Shown here one piece after another: positions 18,963-29,159 of a stretch of DNA of 64,000 nt. The number at the start of each line of letters is the position of its first letter. The stretch's first letter is position 1. The notes under the pieces are model-generated. The model was not told the origin of the DNA, searched no databases, and saw nothing but the letters and a program-made list of their open reading frames with translations. The position numbers and the translations under genes are program-made. The stretch spans positions 2,014,285-2,078,284 of the forward strand of contig JACYXH010000278.1 of assembly GCA_026745465.1 (NCBI GenBank), written 5' to 3'. Source of the DNA: Lota lota (Eukaryota; Chordata; Actinopteri; Gadiformes; Lotidae).

Positions 18963-19826
18963 ACTGTCCAGGCTCAGCTCAATGTTCCAGCAGTTTCTTC
19001 ACCACGTTTCTCCACCTTCGCCTGCTGTCTCAGAGACGTCGTTCCAAGAGCCCAAAGTTCCGACACCGGATGAGTACAACGGAGATTTGGGAGGATGTCA
19101 TTCTTTTCTCATGCAATTTGACTTGGTTTTTGACTTGCAACCCAACTCCTATGCTTCTGACAAAGCTAGGATTGCCTTTGTTATTGAACTGCTGCGGGGA
19201 AGGCTCTGGAGTGGGCATCTGCCCTATTGGAATGACAGGACTCCTGCTTAACTACATACCTCGCTATGTCAGTCGAGATGAGGAAACTTTTTGATCATCC
19301 TGTCTGAGGAAAGGACGCATCGAAGCGGTTGTGCTCTTTGTGCCAGGGATCACGCAGTGTAGCAGATTTTGTGATCGAATTCAGAACATTGGCAGTGGAA
19401 AGTGGGTGGAATGAGGAGTCACTACAGGCTGGGTTTCATCAGGGGTTATCTGAACAGTTATAAGATGAACTAATCTCTTATCCTGAGCCTAGTGACTTGG
19501 ACGAGTTGGTGGCTTTGTCTATTCGGGTTGATAACAGGTGCCGAGAGAGAAGGAGGGATAGACGTGAGAGGTTTTCCAACTATTCTCCGCGTCGGCAACC
19601 TTCCAAATCTGGAAATGGAGCGGAGTTGGGGGACCGAGCTACATTCTAGGAGTTTAAGGGGGAACAGCGGTCATCAGATTCCGAACCCATGCAGGTGGGA
19701 CGTCACGGCTTGTCAGTAGAGGAGCGGCAGCATAGACGTGAGTCAAACAGCTGGTTTTACTGCGGTAAAAGGAACCATCACATCTCCTCCTGCCCACAGA
19801 GGCCGTTAAACTCCAAGGCTCGCTAA
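18963..19826 (+). pseudogene. Element A gag, C-terminal piece
   Basis: Continues the interrupted gag: capsid region YNGDLGGCHSFLMQFDLVF, then after frameshifts [18 protein letters not shown], and the nucleocapsid FYCGKRNHHISSC near 19760. The first cysteine of the CCHC knuckle is a tryptophan. Stops near 19250, 19303, 19460 and 19650 make it inactive. Confidence 0.8.
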
Positions 19827-19900
19827 GAGTGGGAGGATTCTTAGCGAGCCAATCTCAGTTTTCCAACGATCCCATATGACCTCCAGTTCCTGTCACACTC

Positions 19901-22900
19901 ATGAACTCTAATCATTCTGTTGAGATTAATGCTTTGATAGATTCAGGGGCGGATGACAGCTTCATGGACGCCAATCTGGTGGAACAGCTGGGGCTCTCCA
20001 AGGAATGTCTCCCGGTGGCCATTGAAGCTACCACACTTAACGGCAAATTATTGGCATGGATAACTAAGAGAACTGGACCCCTTAACATGCTGATATCAGG
20101 AAATCATTCAGATGTCATTTCCTTTTTATCCTGCACTCTCCTTGCGCTCCTTTGGTTTTGGGTTACCCCTGGCTTCAAGAACACAACCCCACTATTGATT
20201 GGGTCACTGGCAAGATAACCAACTGGAGTATAAAATGTCATGCTAACTGTCTTAAAACGGCCTGTGCCACTTCTGCTTCTAAACGGGGCCAGGACTCACC
20301 ACCTCCAGACATGTCCATGGTTCCCAATGTTTACCACAATCTTAAGGAGGTGTTTAGCAAACAGAAGGCCCTGTCTCTGCCTCCCCACCGACCGTATGAT
20401 TGTGCTATCAATCTCATACCTGGAGCTTCCTACCCTAAGGGCCGCCTCTACAGTATCTCTAAACCGGAACGTGAAGCCATGGAAAGCTACATTAAGGATT
20501 ATCTTGCTGCTGGCCTCATTCGTCCCTCCTCTTCACCCCTGGGGACGGGGTTCTTCTTCGTAAGTAAGAAAGATGGCTCCCTGCGGCCTTGTATTGATAA
20601 CCGTGGGCTTAATGACATAACTATCAAGAACAAGTACCCTCTGCCCTTGATGAACCCTGCTTTTGACTCCCTGCAGGGCGCTACCATTTTCACTAAGCTG
20701 GACTTTAGCAATGCTTATCACTTGGTCCGTATTAAAGAGGGAGACGAATGGCTGACAGGGTTCAATACTCCTATGGGTCACCTTGAGTATATGGTCATGC
20801 CGTTTGGACTCACTAATGCCCCGGCAGTTTTCCAGAGTATGGTTAACGACGTTCTGAGAGACATGATCGGTCGTTTTGTGTTTGTTTACTTGGATGACAT
20901 TCTTGTGTTTTCCGAAGATCTGCCTAACCATGTCCTGCATGTCAAACAGGTTCTGCAGCGGTTGTTGGAGAACCGTCTGTTCGTTAAGGCTGAGAAATGT
21001 GATTTTCATGCCCACACCACATCCTTCCTCGGTTATATAATCTCCGAGGGTCAGTTGACGATGGATCTTGAGAAAGTTAAGGTGGTACTCGATTGGCTTC
21101 AGCCCGAGTCCAGGTTGCAACTCCAGAGGTTTCTGGGGTTTGCAAATCTCTACAGACAATTCATCCGTGATTACAGCAGAGTGGGCGCTCCGCTCACTGC
21201 CCTGACTTCAAGTTCTAGATCTTTCAATTGGAATCCGGAGGCAAACAAAGCTGGATCTTGAGAAGCGCTTCACTGATACACCTATCCTCTCTCACCCAGA
21301 TACATCTTGTCAGTTCATTGTGGAAGTGGGTGCGTCTGATGTGGGAGTTGGTGCCATTCTTTCCCAGCGGAGCTCCAGTGACAATAAGATTCATCCCTGT
21401 GCCTTTTTCTCTCGTCGTCTCTTTCCAGCTGAAAGAAACTATGATGTGGGGAACCGGGAACTGCTTGCTGTCAAACTCGCCTTGGAGGAGTGGCGCCACT
21501 GGCTGGAGGGTGTTGAGCAGCCGTTTGGACAGACCACAAGAACCTTGCATACGTCTAATCCGCCAGGCGTCTAAACTCACGTCAAGCCAGGTGGGCCTTG
21601 TTTTTTGGACGCTTCAATTTGTCTCTCACCTTTCGACCAGGCTCACAGAATGGCAAGGCGGACGCTCTTTCTCTGATGTTTTCCAAGGCAGCGAAAGATG
21701 AGGCAACACCGGAGACTATTCTGCCACAAAGACTCATCGTGGGTGCTGTCACCTGGAGGATCGAGGAGGAGGTTATGATAACCCTTCGGACTCAGCCCGG
21801 TCCTGGTAATGGTCCGCCAGGTCGTCTGTTTGTGCCCGACTCTGTCCGTTCTGCTGTGCTTCAGTGGCCCCACGCCAGCAAGATGGCTTGTCACCCTGGT
21901 GTGGCTAGAACTATGGACTTACTGCGCAGACGGTTTTGGTGGCCTGCCATGGGAGACCAGACTCGTTGCTGCATGCCCAGTGTGCGCTCAAAATAAGGGA
22001 ACCAATCTACCCAGCTCTGGACTTCTGCATCCTCTGCCCATTCCTCGGCGACCTTGGTCGCATCTGGCTCTGGATTTTGTGTCTGGGTTGCCCTTATCTG
22101 AGGGGAACACTGTTGTTCTGACGGTAGTGGACAGATTCAGCAAGTTTGCTCACTTTCTGCCTCTCCCCAAGCTTCTGTCTGCCACTGAGACTGCAAATAT
22201 CCTGGTCATGGAAGTGTTTAGGAAACACGGTCTACCTGGTGACATTGTTTCAGATCGTGGCCCACAGTTCACCTCTGCCGTTTGGAGAGCTTTCTGCCTA
22301 GCCATTGGAGCAAGGGCCAACCAGAAGATTGAGTCCACGCTTTGTTGCCTTGTCTCTTCTAATCCCACCACCTGGTCCTCTCAGCTACCATGGGCTGAGT
22401 ACGCCCATAAAACTCTCCCGACCTCTGCCACTGGAATGTCCCCTTTTCAATGTCTGTACGGATATCAACCGCCCCTGTTTCCGTCACAGGAGAAGGATCT
22501 CTCATTTCCCTCAGTCCAAGCTCACATTCGCTGTTGCCATCGGACCTGGCATCGTGCCAGGAAGAACCTTCTTAAGGCCTCTGACTGTTACCAGCGTCAA
22601 GCCAACCGTCATCGTGTTCTGGCTCCTACCTACGCGGTTGGGGATAAGGTCTGGTTGGCCCCCCGGAATCTGCCCCTACGGACTGCATCTAAGAAACTGT
22701 CCCCTAAGTTTATTGGTCCGTTTGTGGTGGAACGGATCATAAACCCAGCTGTTGTCCGTCTGAAATTGCCCAGGACCCTCAGAGTCCATCCTGCCTTCCA
22801 TGTCTCCTGCCTTAAGCCTGTTCTCCTCTGTCCCCTGTTGCCCCCTTCTCCTCATCCGCCTCCCCCTCGGATAATCGACGGGGGCCCTGTCTACACTGTT

Positions 22901-23060
22901 CGCCGCACCATGGACTCCAGATGATGTGGGTGGGGTTTCCAATACCTTGTGGACTGGGAGGGTTACGGTCCTGAGGAGAGGAGCTGGATACCTCTGCACC
23001 AGATCCTTGATGCCGACCTGCTCCGGGACTTCTATAGGCTCCATCCTGGCACTCCGGGTG
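19901..23060 (+). pseudogene. Element A pol: protease, RT, RNase H, integrase, chromodomain (broken)
   Basis: Protease with ALIDSGADDSF (from 19901). The RT frame 20152-21261 is intact across its motifs: [33 protein letters not shown]. RNase H has [13 protein letters not shown] at 21320 and breaks after a frameshift. Integrase has a zinc domain ([18 protein letters not shown]), ALDFVSGLP and SDRGPQF; about 17 residues including the catalytic glutamate are missing near 22310. A chromodomain (PVYTVRR ... [17 protein letters not shown]) ends near 23060, split by a TGA at 22922. A is mostly preserved but needs several repairs and is dead. Confidence 0.85.
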
Positions 23061-23095
23061 GTCCGCCCGGTGCCGTTCGTTGGAGGGGGGGGTAC

Positions 23096-23614
23096 TGTCA
23101 TGAATCCAGCACCTTGAGCCTGTTTTGCCATTGTTTTGTTTATTCCTCTAACCTGAAGTCCGTTTTTCCTGAGTTTCCTGAACACATCCCGGCTGATTCT
23201 CAAACTACGTTCACCTGCTGCAATCTGCACACCTTGTCCTGATCATCACCTCTGCACTATTTAAGCCATGACCAGACATCCCTGCCAGATCGTTAGCGTA
23301 ACCAGTATGTTTAGCTCTAGTATCAAGCTTCAAGTTTTTGGAAAGTAGCTGCTGTTTTTGTCTCTTTTGCCTGTCGTTAATCTGCCGCCTGCTCCTCTGT
23401 CTACAGTTACTCACCTGGATTGTCACTCACACCTGCCTGGTTGTCAACTTCACTGCAGCACTTTTGGATCAGCACAAAAACCTCCAGCCTTCCAGCCTCT
23501 CCCACTCACGACCATCATTCAACATTCAGTTTCCAAATAAATGCTCACCTTGTAAATTCCTACTTACCTCGTCCTGGTCTGCTTTTGGGTTCCTGCACTA
23601 GACAAATCGTGACA
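23096..23614 (+). repeat. 3' LTR of element A (519 bp)
   Basis: Starts TGTCATGAATCCAGC right after the polypurine tract (tggagggggggg, 23081) and ends ATCGTGACA, followed by the CATAT duplication. It keeps the 46-base block missing from the 5' LTR. Confidence 0.92.
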
Positions 23615-23619
23615 CATAT

Positions 23620-23752
23620 ATTTTTGTGCAAATGTACTTGAGTAAGAGTAAAAGGTATTCTGCAAAACAACTACTCGAGTAACATTTATGAAAAAGATAA
23701 ATACTCAAGTACATGCATTACAAATGTAACGCGTTTCTCCCCACCACTGCAT
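23620..23752. repeat. Degenerate MITE-like repeat ending in CAGTGGTGG
   Basis: The sequence with acttgagtaagagtaaaag and tactcaagtacatgc and its end ccccaccactg (CAGTGGTGG on the minus strand) resembles a repeat widespread in fish genomes with hAT-like ends. Only one end is clear. Assignment is from general pattern, not alignment. Confidence 0.45.
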
Positions 23753-24700
23753 ATTTATCAGAGCAGATTTGCAAAATAAATGCCCCCACACAGGGGCCTG
23801 GGACTAGAGGTCAAAGATCCTCATCAAATTTTTTTAAGAGTTCATAGTTTGGGATGGACTTTAAAGAAGAGATCCCTGAAATCCTGTGAAAAGAAAACTT
23901 ATTTTTGCAGTCAGGGTTGTTTGATGATAGCCGGAGCATCATCTAAAATGACAGCTGCATGACATGACACTTGGAACACCCTTTAATGCTGTCCATGAAC
24001 GTTTTGGAAACGTAAAAAGAAATAATCTTTACAAACCAACTAGTAAAACCTGCAGCGTACAGTATAATGTCATGGGGTCTTCTGCTGAATGCTTTTCCTC
24101 CAGTAGTATCAAATGAATGTTCAGCTGGTTCTCTTCAAGGCAGATTACAGTTAACAGGCTGTAGGCATCAATTAAGTGCCCTTTCAAAAGAAGTCGAAGG
24201 AAACTGGCCCCTTCGTCAGAGCAGTCTGTAAAACAGGCCCTGCCCGTGTTGCTGTAGTCCAAAGTAGCTACCGTAGTAACCTTACTACATCAGTGCGGAA
24301 GCCGGGTACTGCCATAGTTGGTAGGTATAATATTTCTGTTTTATATTATTTGTCTCGCCATAACCCATGTCGTTTTCTCAAGATCGTGAGAATCATACTT
24401 GTATTGAAATCAAACTTGCAGGCCACACAGGAGGGTTGAATTGTTCAATTTCAAAGACATGTAGAAAAATAAGACATTTAGGCGATATCCTTCATTTGTT
24501 ACTTGAATTCAGAAGATCAGGTTGATTATATATTTTGGACAAGCCAAACTGGATAAGTTGGCCCTGAGTGGGAGGGGTGTGCTGGTCGGAGAATAATCGT
24601 ATTAAATTGGATGAGGATAATGTCTCTGACAGACACTGCGCAATTTCTGTATGCGTAAGGTTTTGATTGAAATGAAAGTAAATGCGTCATCTAAGCACGC
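23753..24700. other. Interval with one exon-like stretch, no assigned gene
   Basis: On the minus strand 24222-24050 reads DEGASFLRLLLKGHLIDAYS and continues open with a protein-like composition after a good acceptor (cctgttttacag, ending near 24226). A second acceptor-like tttcacag near 23884 precedes DFRDLFFKVHPKL and a stop. I do not recognise the protein and find no start or strong donor, so this is at most a relic of a gene or transposon. The rest shows nothing. Confidence 0.3.
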
Positions 24701-25012
24701 TGTAGCAATGTCTGTTACTACACTCCACCTAGGTGACTTTTGCTGGGATCCTCCAAACACAAGGACGCAGGGTGGTGGTGTTGAAGCCGGTTTATTGTAA
24801 AGTTTGTAGAGGACAATACATGGCCTGGTGCGCCATGTTGCCATGCAGGAGATCTATTCCTGAGGGAGTGTGTGTGGTGATGGCTGGTTTAACCTGTGCA
24901 CACTGATTACTCAATGTGCAACAGGTGTGCAGCCTCACCCAGCCCCAGAGTCCAATCAGACTCGGCCAGGTGAGGCTGCTTAAACTTGCCATCATTCACA
25001 CACAATCCCACA
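24701..25012 (-). repeat. Solo LTR, family H (312 bp)
   Basis: On the minus strand it starts TGTGGGATTGTG and ends GACATTGCTACA, with an AATAAA signal followed by cggcttcaacaccaccaccc. It matches 27344-27655 along its length in the opposite orientation. The flanks cacgc and catgt differ only by two C/T changes, consistent with a decayed 5-bp target duplication. No coding sequence lies next to it. Confidence 0.65.
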
Positions 25013-25541
25013 CATGTATTTCCTTAAAGTAATAATAAAGGCTAAGACACTTTGACATTTATATAAAACGTTTGACAATGTGTTGTGGAGAGCTTTGTAT
25101 ATTAGGATTGGTTTATGATGAGCAGCATCCACTCCCGGGTGTCAATCAAAACACCAATATAATAAAATCCACACGGACGGCAGGAGAACGTTTGACTGTG
25201 TTTTATAGGTTTCTCGAGATAATAGTTGTGGTTCTGTAACAACAAATACAGTAATGACATTATTATTAGACACCAGATAAACCAACAAACACTACTGACG
25301 AGAGCCCCATTGATGTCTATAATATGGAATATGAAGTATATAAATCAAATAAGTCTATTGATGCTTTTCACCGTATTCAGGGAACCGGAGTTACACATGA
25401 ACTTGACTACGGCCAAACCTTGGTGTGTCGCGGAAGTATTAATGAATGCCCTCAATTGAAAGTCCTGTGACCGTATTCATTGCAAAGACATCCATTAACT
25501 TAACTAAAACCCAAGGTTTGAAACGTGTAGATAGTGGTACT
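25013..25541. other. Interval without recognisable gene
   Basis: AT-rich sequence between the solo LTR and element E. No exon, RNA gene or terminal repeat recognised. Confidence 0.5.
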
Positions 25542-25731
25542 TGTAGTATATTGTGAATACTAATTAGTAACTGGACTGGCACAGACTTTGCTCATAACTC
25601 TTTATTGACCGTGACCATGCATCAACTTCGGTGACCATGCATCAACTTCTAACTCGGAGGGGGCGAGCGGGGAGTTCCTGTGCCCAACAATGGCATTACT
25701 GTCCCTAGTGGTCATATCCCACTCTACAACA
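25542..25731 (-). repeat. 3' LTR of element E (190 bp)
   Basis: Plus sense: tgtagtatattg ... ccactctacaaca, followed by ttcctcccccctt, which is the minus-strand polypurine tract. Contains a small internal duplication of gaccatgcatcaacttc. Matches 36397-36512 plus 40526-40631. Confidence 0.85.
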
Positions 25732-26019
25732 TTCCTCCCCCCTTGAATCTGAACTAACCCGGGTAGACAAACATTGTCATATGAAACACTATGTGAACAC
25801 AATATGCCATTTTCAATGACAGTAACCACAAATATAACAATTCAACTGGTAAGCAACTGCTTGAACCGGTTTTAAAACAATAAACAAGGCTGTGTGAGTG
25901 TCCCATGTCTTTTTCTTTTCATATACACTCACAGAATGTCTTTGTTTGAAGCAAGGGTAGACTACCTTACTTCCTAAAGGAGATAAGGGTGCATTCTAGC
26001 CCATAAGAAGGAATCTCCT

Positions 26020-27343
26020 TTACCTCCCAAACTCTCCAAAACGAGCTGGGGCTTTTCTCGTTCTTTGAGAGCGTCGCAATTCCACTTTAGGTGAACCACC
26101 AGGTCCGTTGATTTCCTCAGTAACAGATGCATTGTCTGTTTGAGGCAGTGGTACACCTGTGTCCTGTGGGACCTCACTGTCTGGTGGACTGAGCTCTCTG
26201 TAGTCGTCCACGTCTGTTTTGTCTGTCATGGTATGTTTTCTGTCCTGCTTGTTTAGCCTCCACTTTACTCTTTAGATCTGGGTGTATCAGGTCTACTGTG
26301 CACCTCAACTTCCTTCCCATCATCATCTCAGCAGGGGAAAGTCCAGTGGTAGACTGTGGAGTTATACGATAAATAAATAAAACTCTATTCCGTTTTGTCT
26401 CCAATGTGTCACCTGAGGTCTTTTTCATTAGCTCTTTAAAAGTTTGAACGGCCCGCTCCGCCAACCCATTGGAAGAAGGGTGGTGGGGTGCTGAGGTGAC
26501 ATGTGTGATTCCATTTTTTGTCATGAACTCTTTGGTGTTCTCACACACAAAACACTGAGCATTATCTGAAACGATCATCTCTGGAATGCCGTGACTACTG
26601 AAACTGTTCCTGAGACTATCCACGGTAGCAGCTGACGTAGCTGAGCTCAATGGGTATACGTCCATCCATTTTGAGTGAGCGTCTACTATTACCAAAAACA
26701 TCTTTCCCATGAAAGGACCTGCATAGTCTATGTGTAGCCTTCTCCATGGCTTACTGGGCCACTCCCAGGGATGGAGTGGGGCACTAGCAAGTGCTTTTCT
26801 CTGCTCTTGACATGTGGTGCATGATTTGACCTTCTTTTCAATGTCAGAATCCATATTGGGCCACCACATGTAGTTCCTGGCCAAGCCTTTCATTCTGGTC
26901 ATGCCGGGATGACTCCATCATTGCTGTGCGTCCTCTCTCTGGAACGACGACCCGGGCTCCCCACAGCACACAGCCGTCCTGGACACTGAGCTCGTGCTGT
27001 CTCTGTTTGTAAACGGCAAACTCATGTCCATCCTTGTGATTTGGCCAGCCCTTCAGTAGGTACTCACGGACCCTCGACAGGACTGGATCTTTGGCTGTCC
27101 AGATCTGGATTTGCTGCGAGGTCATCATTGGGCTGTTCTCCTGATCCAGCATTAGCACTCGTTCCTCAGGAGGCGGACACTCTGGGAGAGGGAGACGGCT
27201 GAGAGCATCAGCGTTACCGTCGTCCTTGCCTGCTCTGTAAGTAATGACACTCATATGCTCGTAATGTTACTGCCCATCTCATTATTCTGGGAGATGCCAT
27301 TTGTGGCACTGCTTTCATTTCATTCAACAAACTGAGAAGAGGC
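26020..27343 (-). pseudogene. Element E RNase H end and integrase
   Basis: From 27343 downward: an RNase H end (ASPRIMRWAVTLRAYE, GNADALSRLPLPECP), then an integrase N-terminal region and, after a frameshift near 26905, the integrase core frame 26902-26174. The core contains WWPNM, CTTCQEQ, LHIDYAGPF, IVSDNAQCF and HHPSSNGLAERAVQ, so all three catalytic acidic residues are still present. A short tail frame (26229-26020, ending RRSQRTRKAPARF) follows. The integrase is the best-preserved part of E; without RT it cannot act in its own copy. Confidence 0.85.
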
Positions 27344-27655
27344 TGTGGGAGTGTGTGTGGATGGTGGCTGGTTTAAGCAGCCTCACCTGGCCCGAGTCAG
27401 ACTGATTGACTCTGGGGCTGGGTGGGGCTGCATACCTGTTGCACATTGAACAATCAGTGTGCACAGGTTAAACAAGCCACCACCACATACACTCAGAGAG
27501 AGCTCTCCGGCATGGCAGCATGAAGCACCATCTGCATGCCTCATTCCATGCAGCCTTCACAATAAACCGGTTCAACATCACCACCCTGTGTCCATTCGTT
27601 TGGAGGAGCCCGAGGAAAGTCACCTAGGTGGCGTGTAGCAGTGGACAATGCCACA
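27344..27655 (+). repeat. LTR of family H inserted in pol of element E (312 bp)
   Basis: Starts TGTGGGAGTGTG and ends GACAATGCCACA, matching the inverted copy at 24701-25012. It carries an AATAAA signal near 27560. A further 17-20 bases (ttgggcgccagtgtagc) follow before E coding resumes. On its two sides E jumps from the RT N-terminus to late RNase H, so its presence coincides with a loss of roughly 1 kb of pol and no target duplication is visible. Confidence 0.7.
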
Positions 27656-28150
27656 TTGGGCGCCAGTGTAGCATTCACTTTATAGTCACCACACAATCTC
27701 ACTGTTTTGTCCGGTTTTAACACTGGCCGCAGGTATTGGTGCGGCCCAGTATGAGAACTTCACTGGTTCTGTGATCTTGTCCTTCAAGAGACGATCTAAC
27801 TCAGCCTCTACCTTAGTTTTCATTACAAAAGGCACTGACCTTGGTTTGAAGAAACGGGGTGTAGTATCACTGGCTATATGTATCTTTGCTGTGGCTCCTT
27901 TTAACGTGCCAAGCTCATCCTTGAACACCTGATCATGTTTCTTTAACACTTCCTGTAAAGCATCTTTGCTGCCCGTTATCTTATTCATTGTACGCCAGTC
28001 CACATACAACTTGGTTATCCACCCTCACCCAAGCAGGTTTGGTCCTGACCCCGCTACAACTCTTTGACCATTCCTTAATTTTCAACTTTCACAGTAGCTG
28101 ACCTTAGAATGTCTACTTTTTGTCCCGTATATTGTTAGATCCGTCACTTT
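27656..28150 (-). pseudogene. Element E protease end and RT N-terminus
   Basis: Minus strand: GSGPNLLG at about 28050, then KLYVDWRTMNKI and the connector to RT (FFKPRSVPFVMKTKVEAELDRL, split here as two short motifs FFKPRSVPF and ELDRLLKDKI), PVKFSYWAAPIPAA, and KTVRLCGDYKVN after a frameshift near 27705. These are the standard RT entry motifs of K02A2.6-like gypsy elements. The catalytic palm is missing, replaced by the H LTR. Confidence 0.8.
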
Positions 28151-28429
28151 GTGAAGCTTGTTTTCCTGTAACGGTTGTTAACAAGCTGGTGGGGAGATTC
28201 GCCCAGCCCCTAACTACTGTATACCAGCCGCCTACCCCGCTTTCTCCGGCGCCCCACCTCTGGGCATAACCCTGGCCAGAACCGTGGCTGCCGATCGCGT
28301 CTGTGTAGTAGCTCTCCCCTGGGACCTGTGCACTCGGAAGTTTGCTGGGATGATTTAAGAGTTTGGATATAACTAACTCTAGGGATATGTTTCTTCAATG
28401 AGGACTAAGTAACCTCTTAGAATCACGAT
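28151..28429. other. Unassigned insert sequence inside element E, left part
   Basis: Separates E pol from the 178-bp repeat array. Contains GC-rich stretches (tttctccggcgccccacctc) but no coding motif. With 34151-35260 it probably belongs to one foreign insertion that carried the array; I do not recognise the family. Confidence 0.35.
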
Positions 28430-28633
28430 GCTTGTTCCTCCTCTACCATTGTCTTAGTCTGAGAGAAAAGGGCGTTGACCTATGAAAAAGGGTTAAAATG
28501 ATTTTATGCTGGTTCCACCTCTATCGGTTCCTTTGTCTGAGAGAAAAAGGCGTTTACCGAATAAAAAAAAGGTTAAACTGATTTTATTTGCGGGATTACA
28601 GGGTGGAACATAGCAAAAAGCTCTAAGACTTTT
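28430..28633. repeat. 178-bp tandem repeat array, left part
   Basis: Contains repeated modules tctatcggttcctttgtctg, agagaaaaaggcgtt and ggttaaaatgattttat with tgcgggattacaggg. The same modules continue on the right side of element F (33785-34150), so F was inserted inside the array. Confidence 0.8.
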
Positions 28634-29140
28634 TGTTAAGGTACGAGTTGGGGGACCCAAATGCAGAACACAGGAGACAGAGATGTGGGAAGGTTTAACG
28701 GGATTTATTGACGAGAAACAGACAGGGGCAGAGCTAGTCGTGGTCAGGCGGGCAAGGGTTTGGCGGCAGGCGGGCAATAAGGCAGACAGGGGCTAGACGA
28801 CGGATGGATGGTTGGGCAGGCGTGGTAGGGTTCGGTGACAGGCGAGCAATCGGGCAGGCAGGGGCTAGGCGATGGACGGGTAGTCGGGCAGGCGTAGGTT
28901 CGGCAACTGGCACAGGAATCCGGAGGTAAACTGGACACAGGAATAGGACGGGTTAGGGACAGGCAGGGAGAGAATAATCAGAGTCAGGAATTGCGGGAAC
29001 GAAGTAACTACCAGGTGGAGAGTAACAACGAACTGCAGTGAAGAAATAGGGTGCGTAGATTTATGACAGGTGAGTAAACAGAGGCACGTGGGGAAGTGGC
29101 AGCCGGCGCCCACTAGGTGGTGGCAGTGGACGGTGTAACA
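28634..29140 (-). repeat. 3' LTR of element F (507 bp)
   Basis: Similar to 33273-33784, with ggcaggc-rich internal repeats. It lacks the gccggctgctaggaa block after acgaactg that the other LTR has (near 29034). Adjacent is an unusually long C run (about 29147-29166), the polypurine tract in minus sense. Confidence 0.9.
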
Positions 29141-29159
29141 GTACCCTCCCCCCCCCCCC

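Larger units (their letters stand above)
8177..23614 (+). mobile_element. Element A: chromodomain Ty3/gypsy retrotransposon, host of a nested cluster
   Basis: The two LTRs (8177-8661 and 23096-23614) start TGTCATGAATCCA and end AAATCGTGACA and are flanked by the same 5-bp duplication CATAT (8172-8176 and 23615-23619). Gag starts at 8678 and runs only to 8803, where element B is inserted; gag resumes at 18963 and pol follows to about 23060 with a C-terminal chromodomain. Removing B leaves about 5.3 kb, the usual size for this group. Several frameshifts and a deletion covering the integrase catalytic glutamate make A inactive. Confidence 0.9.
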
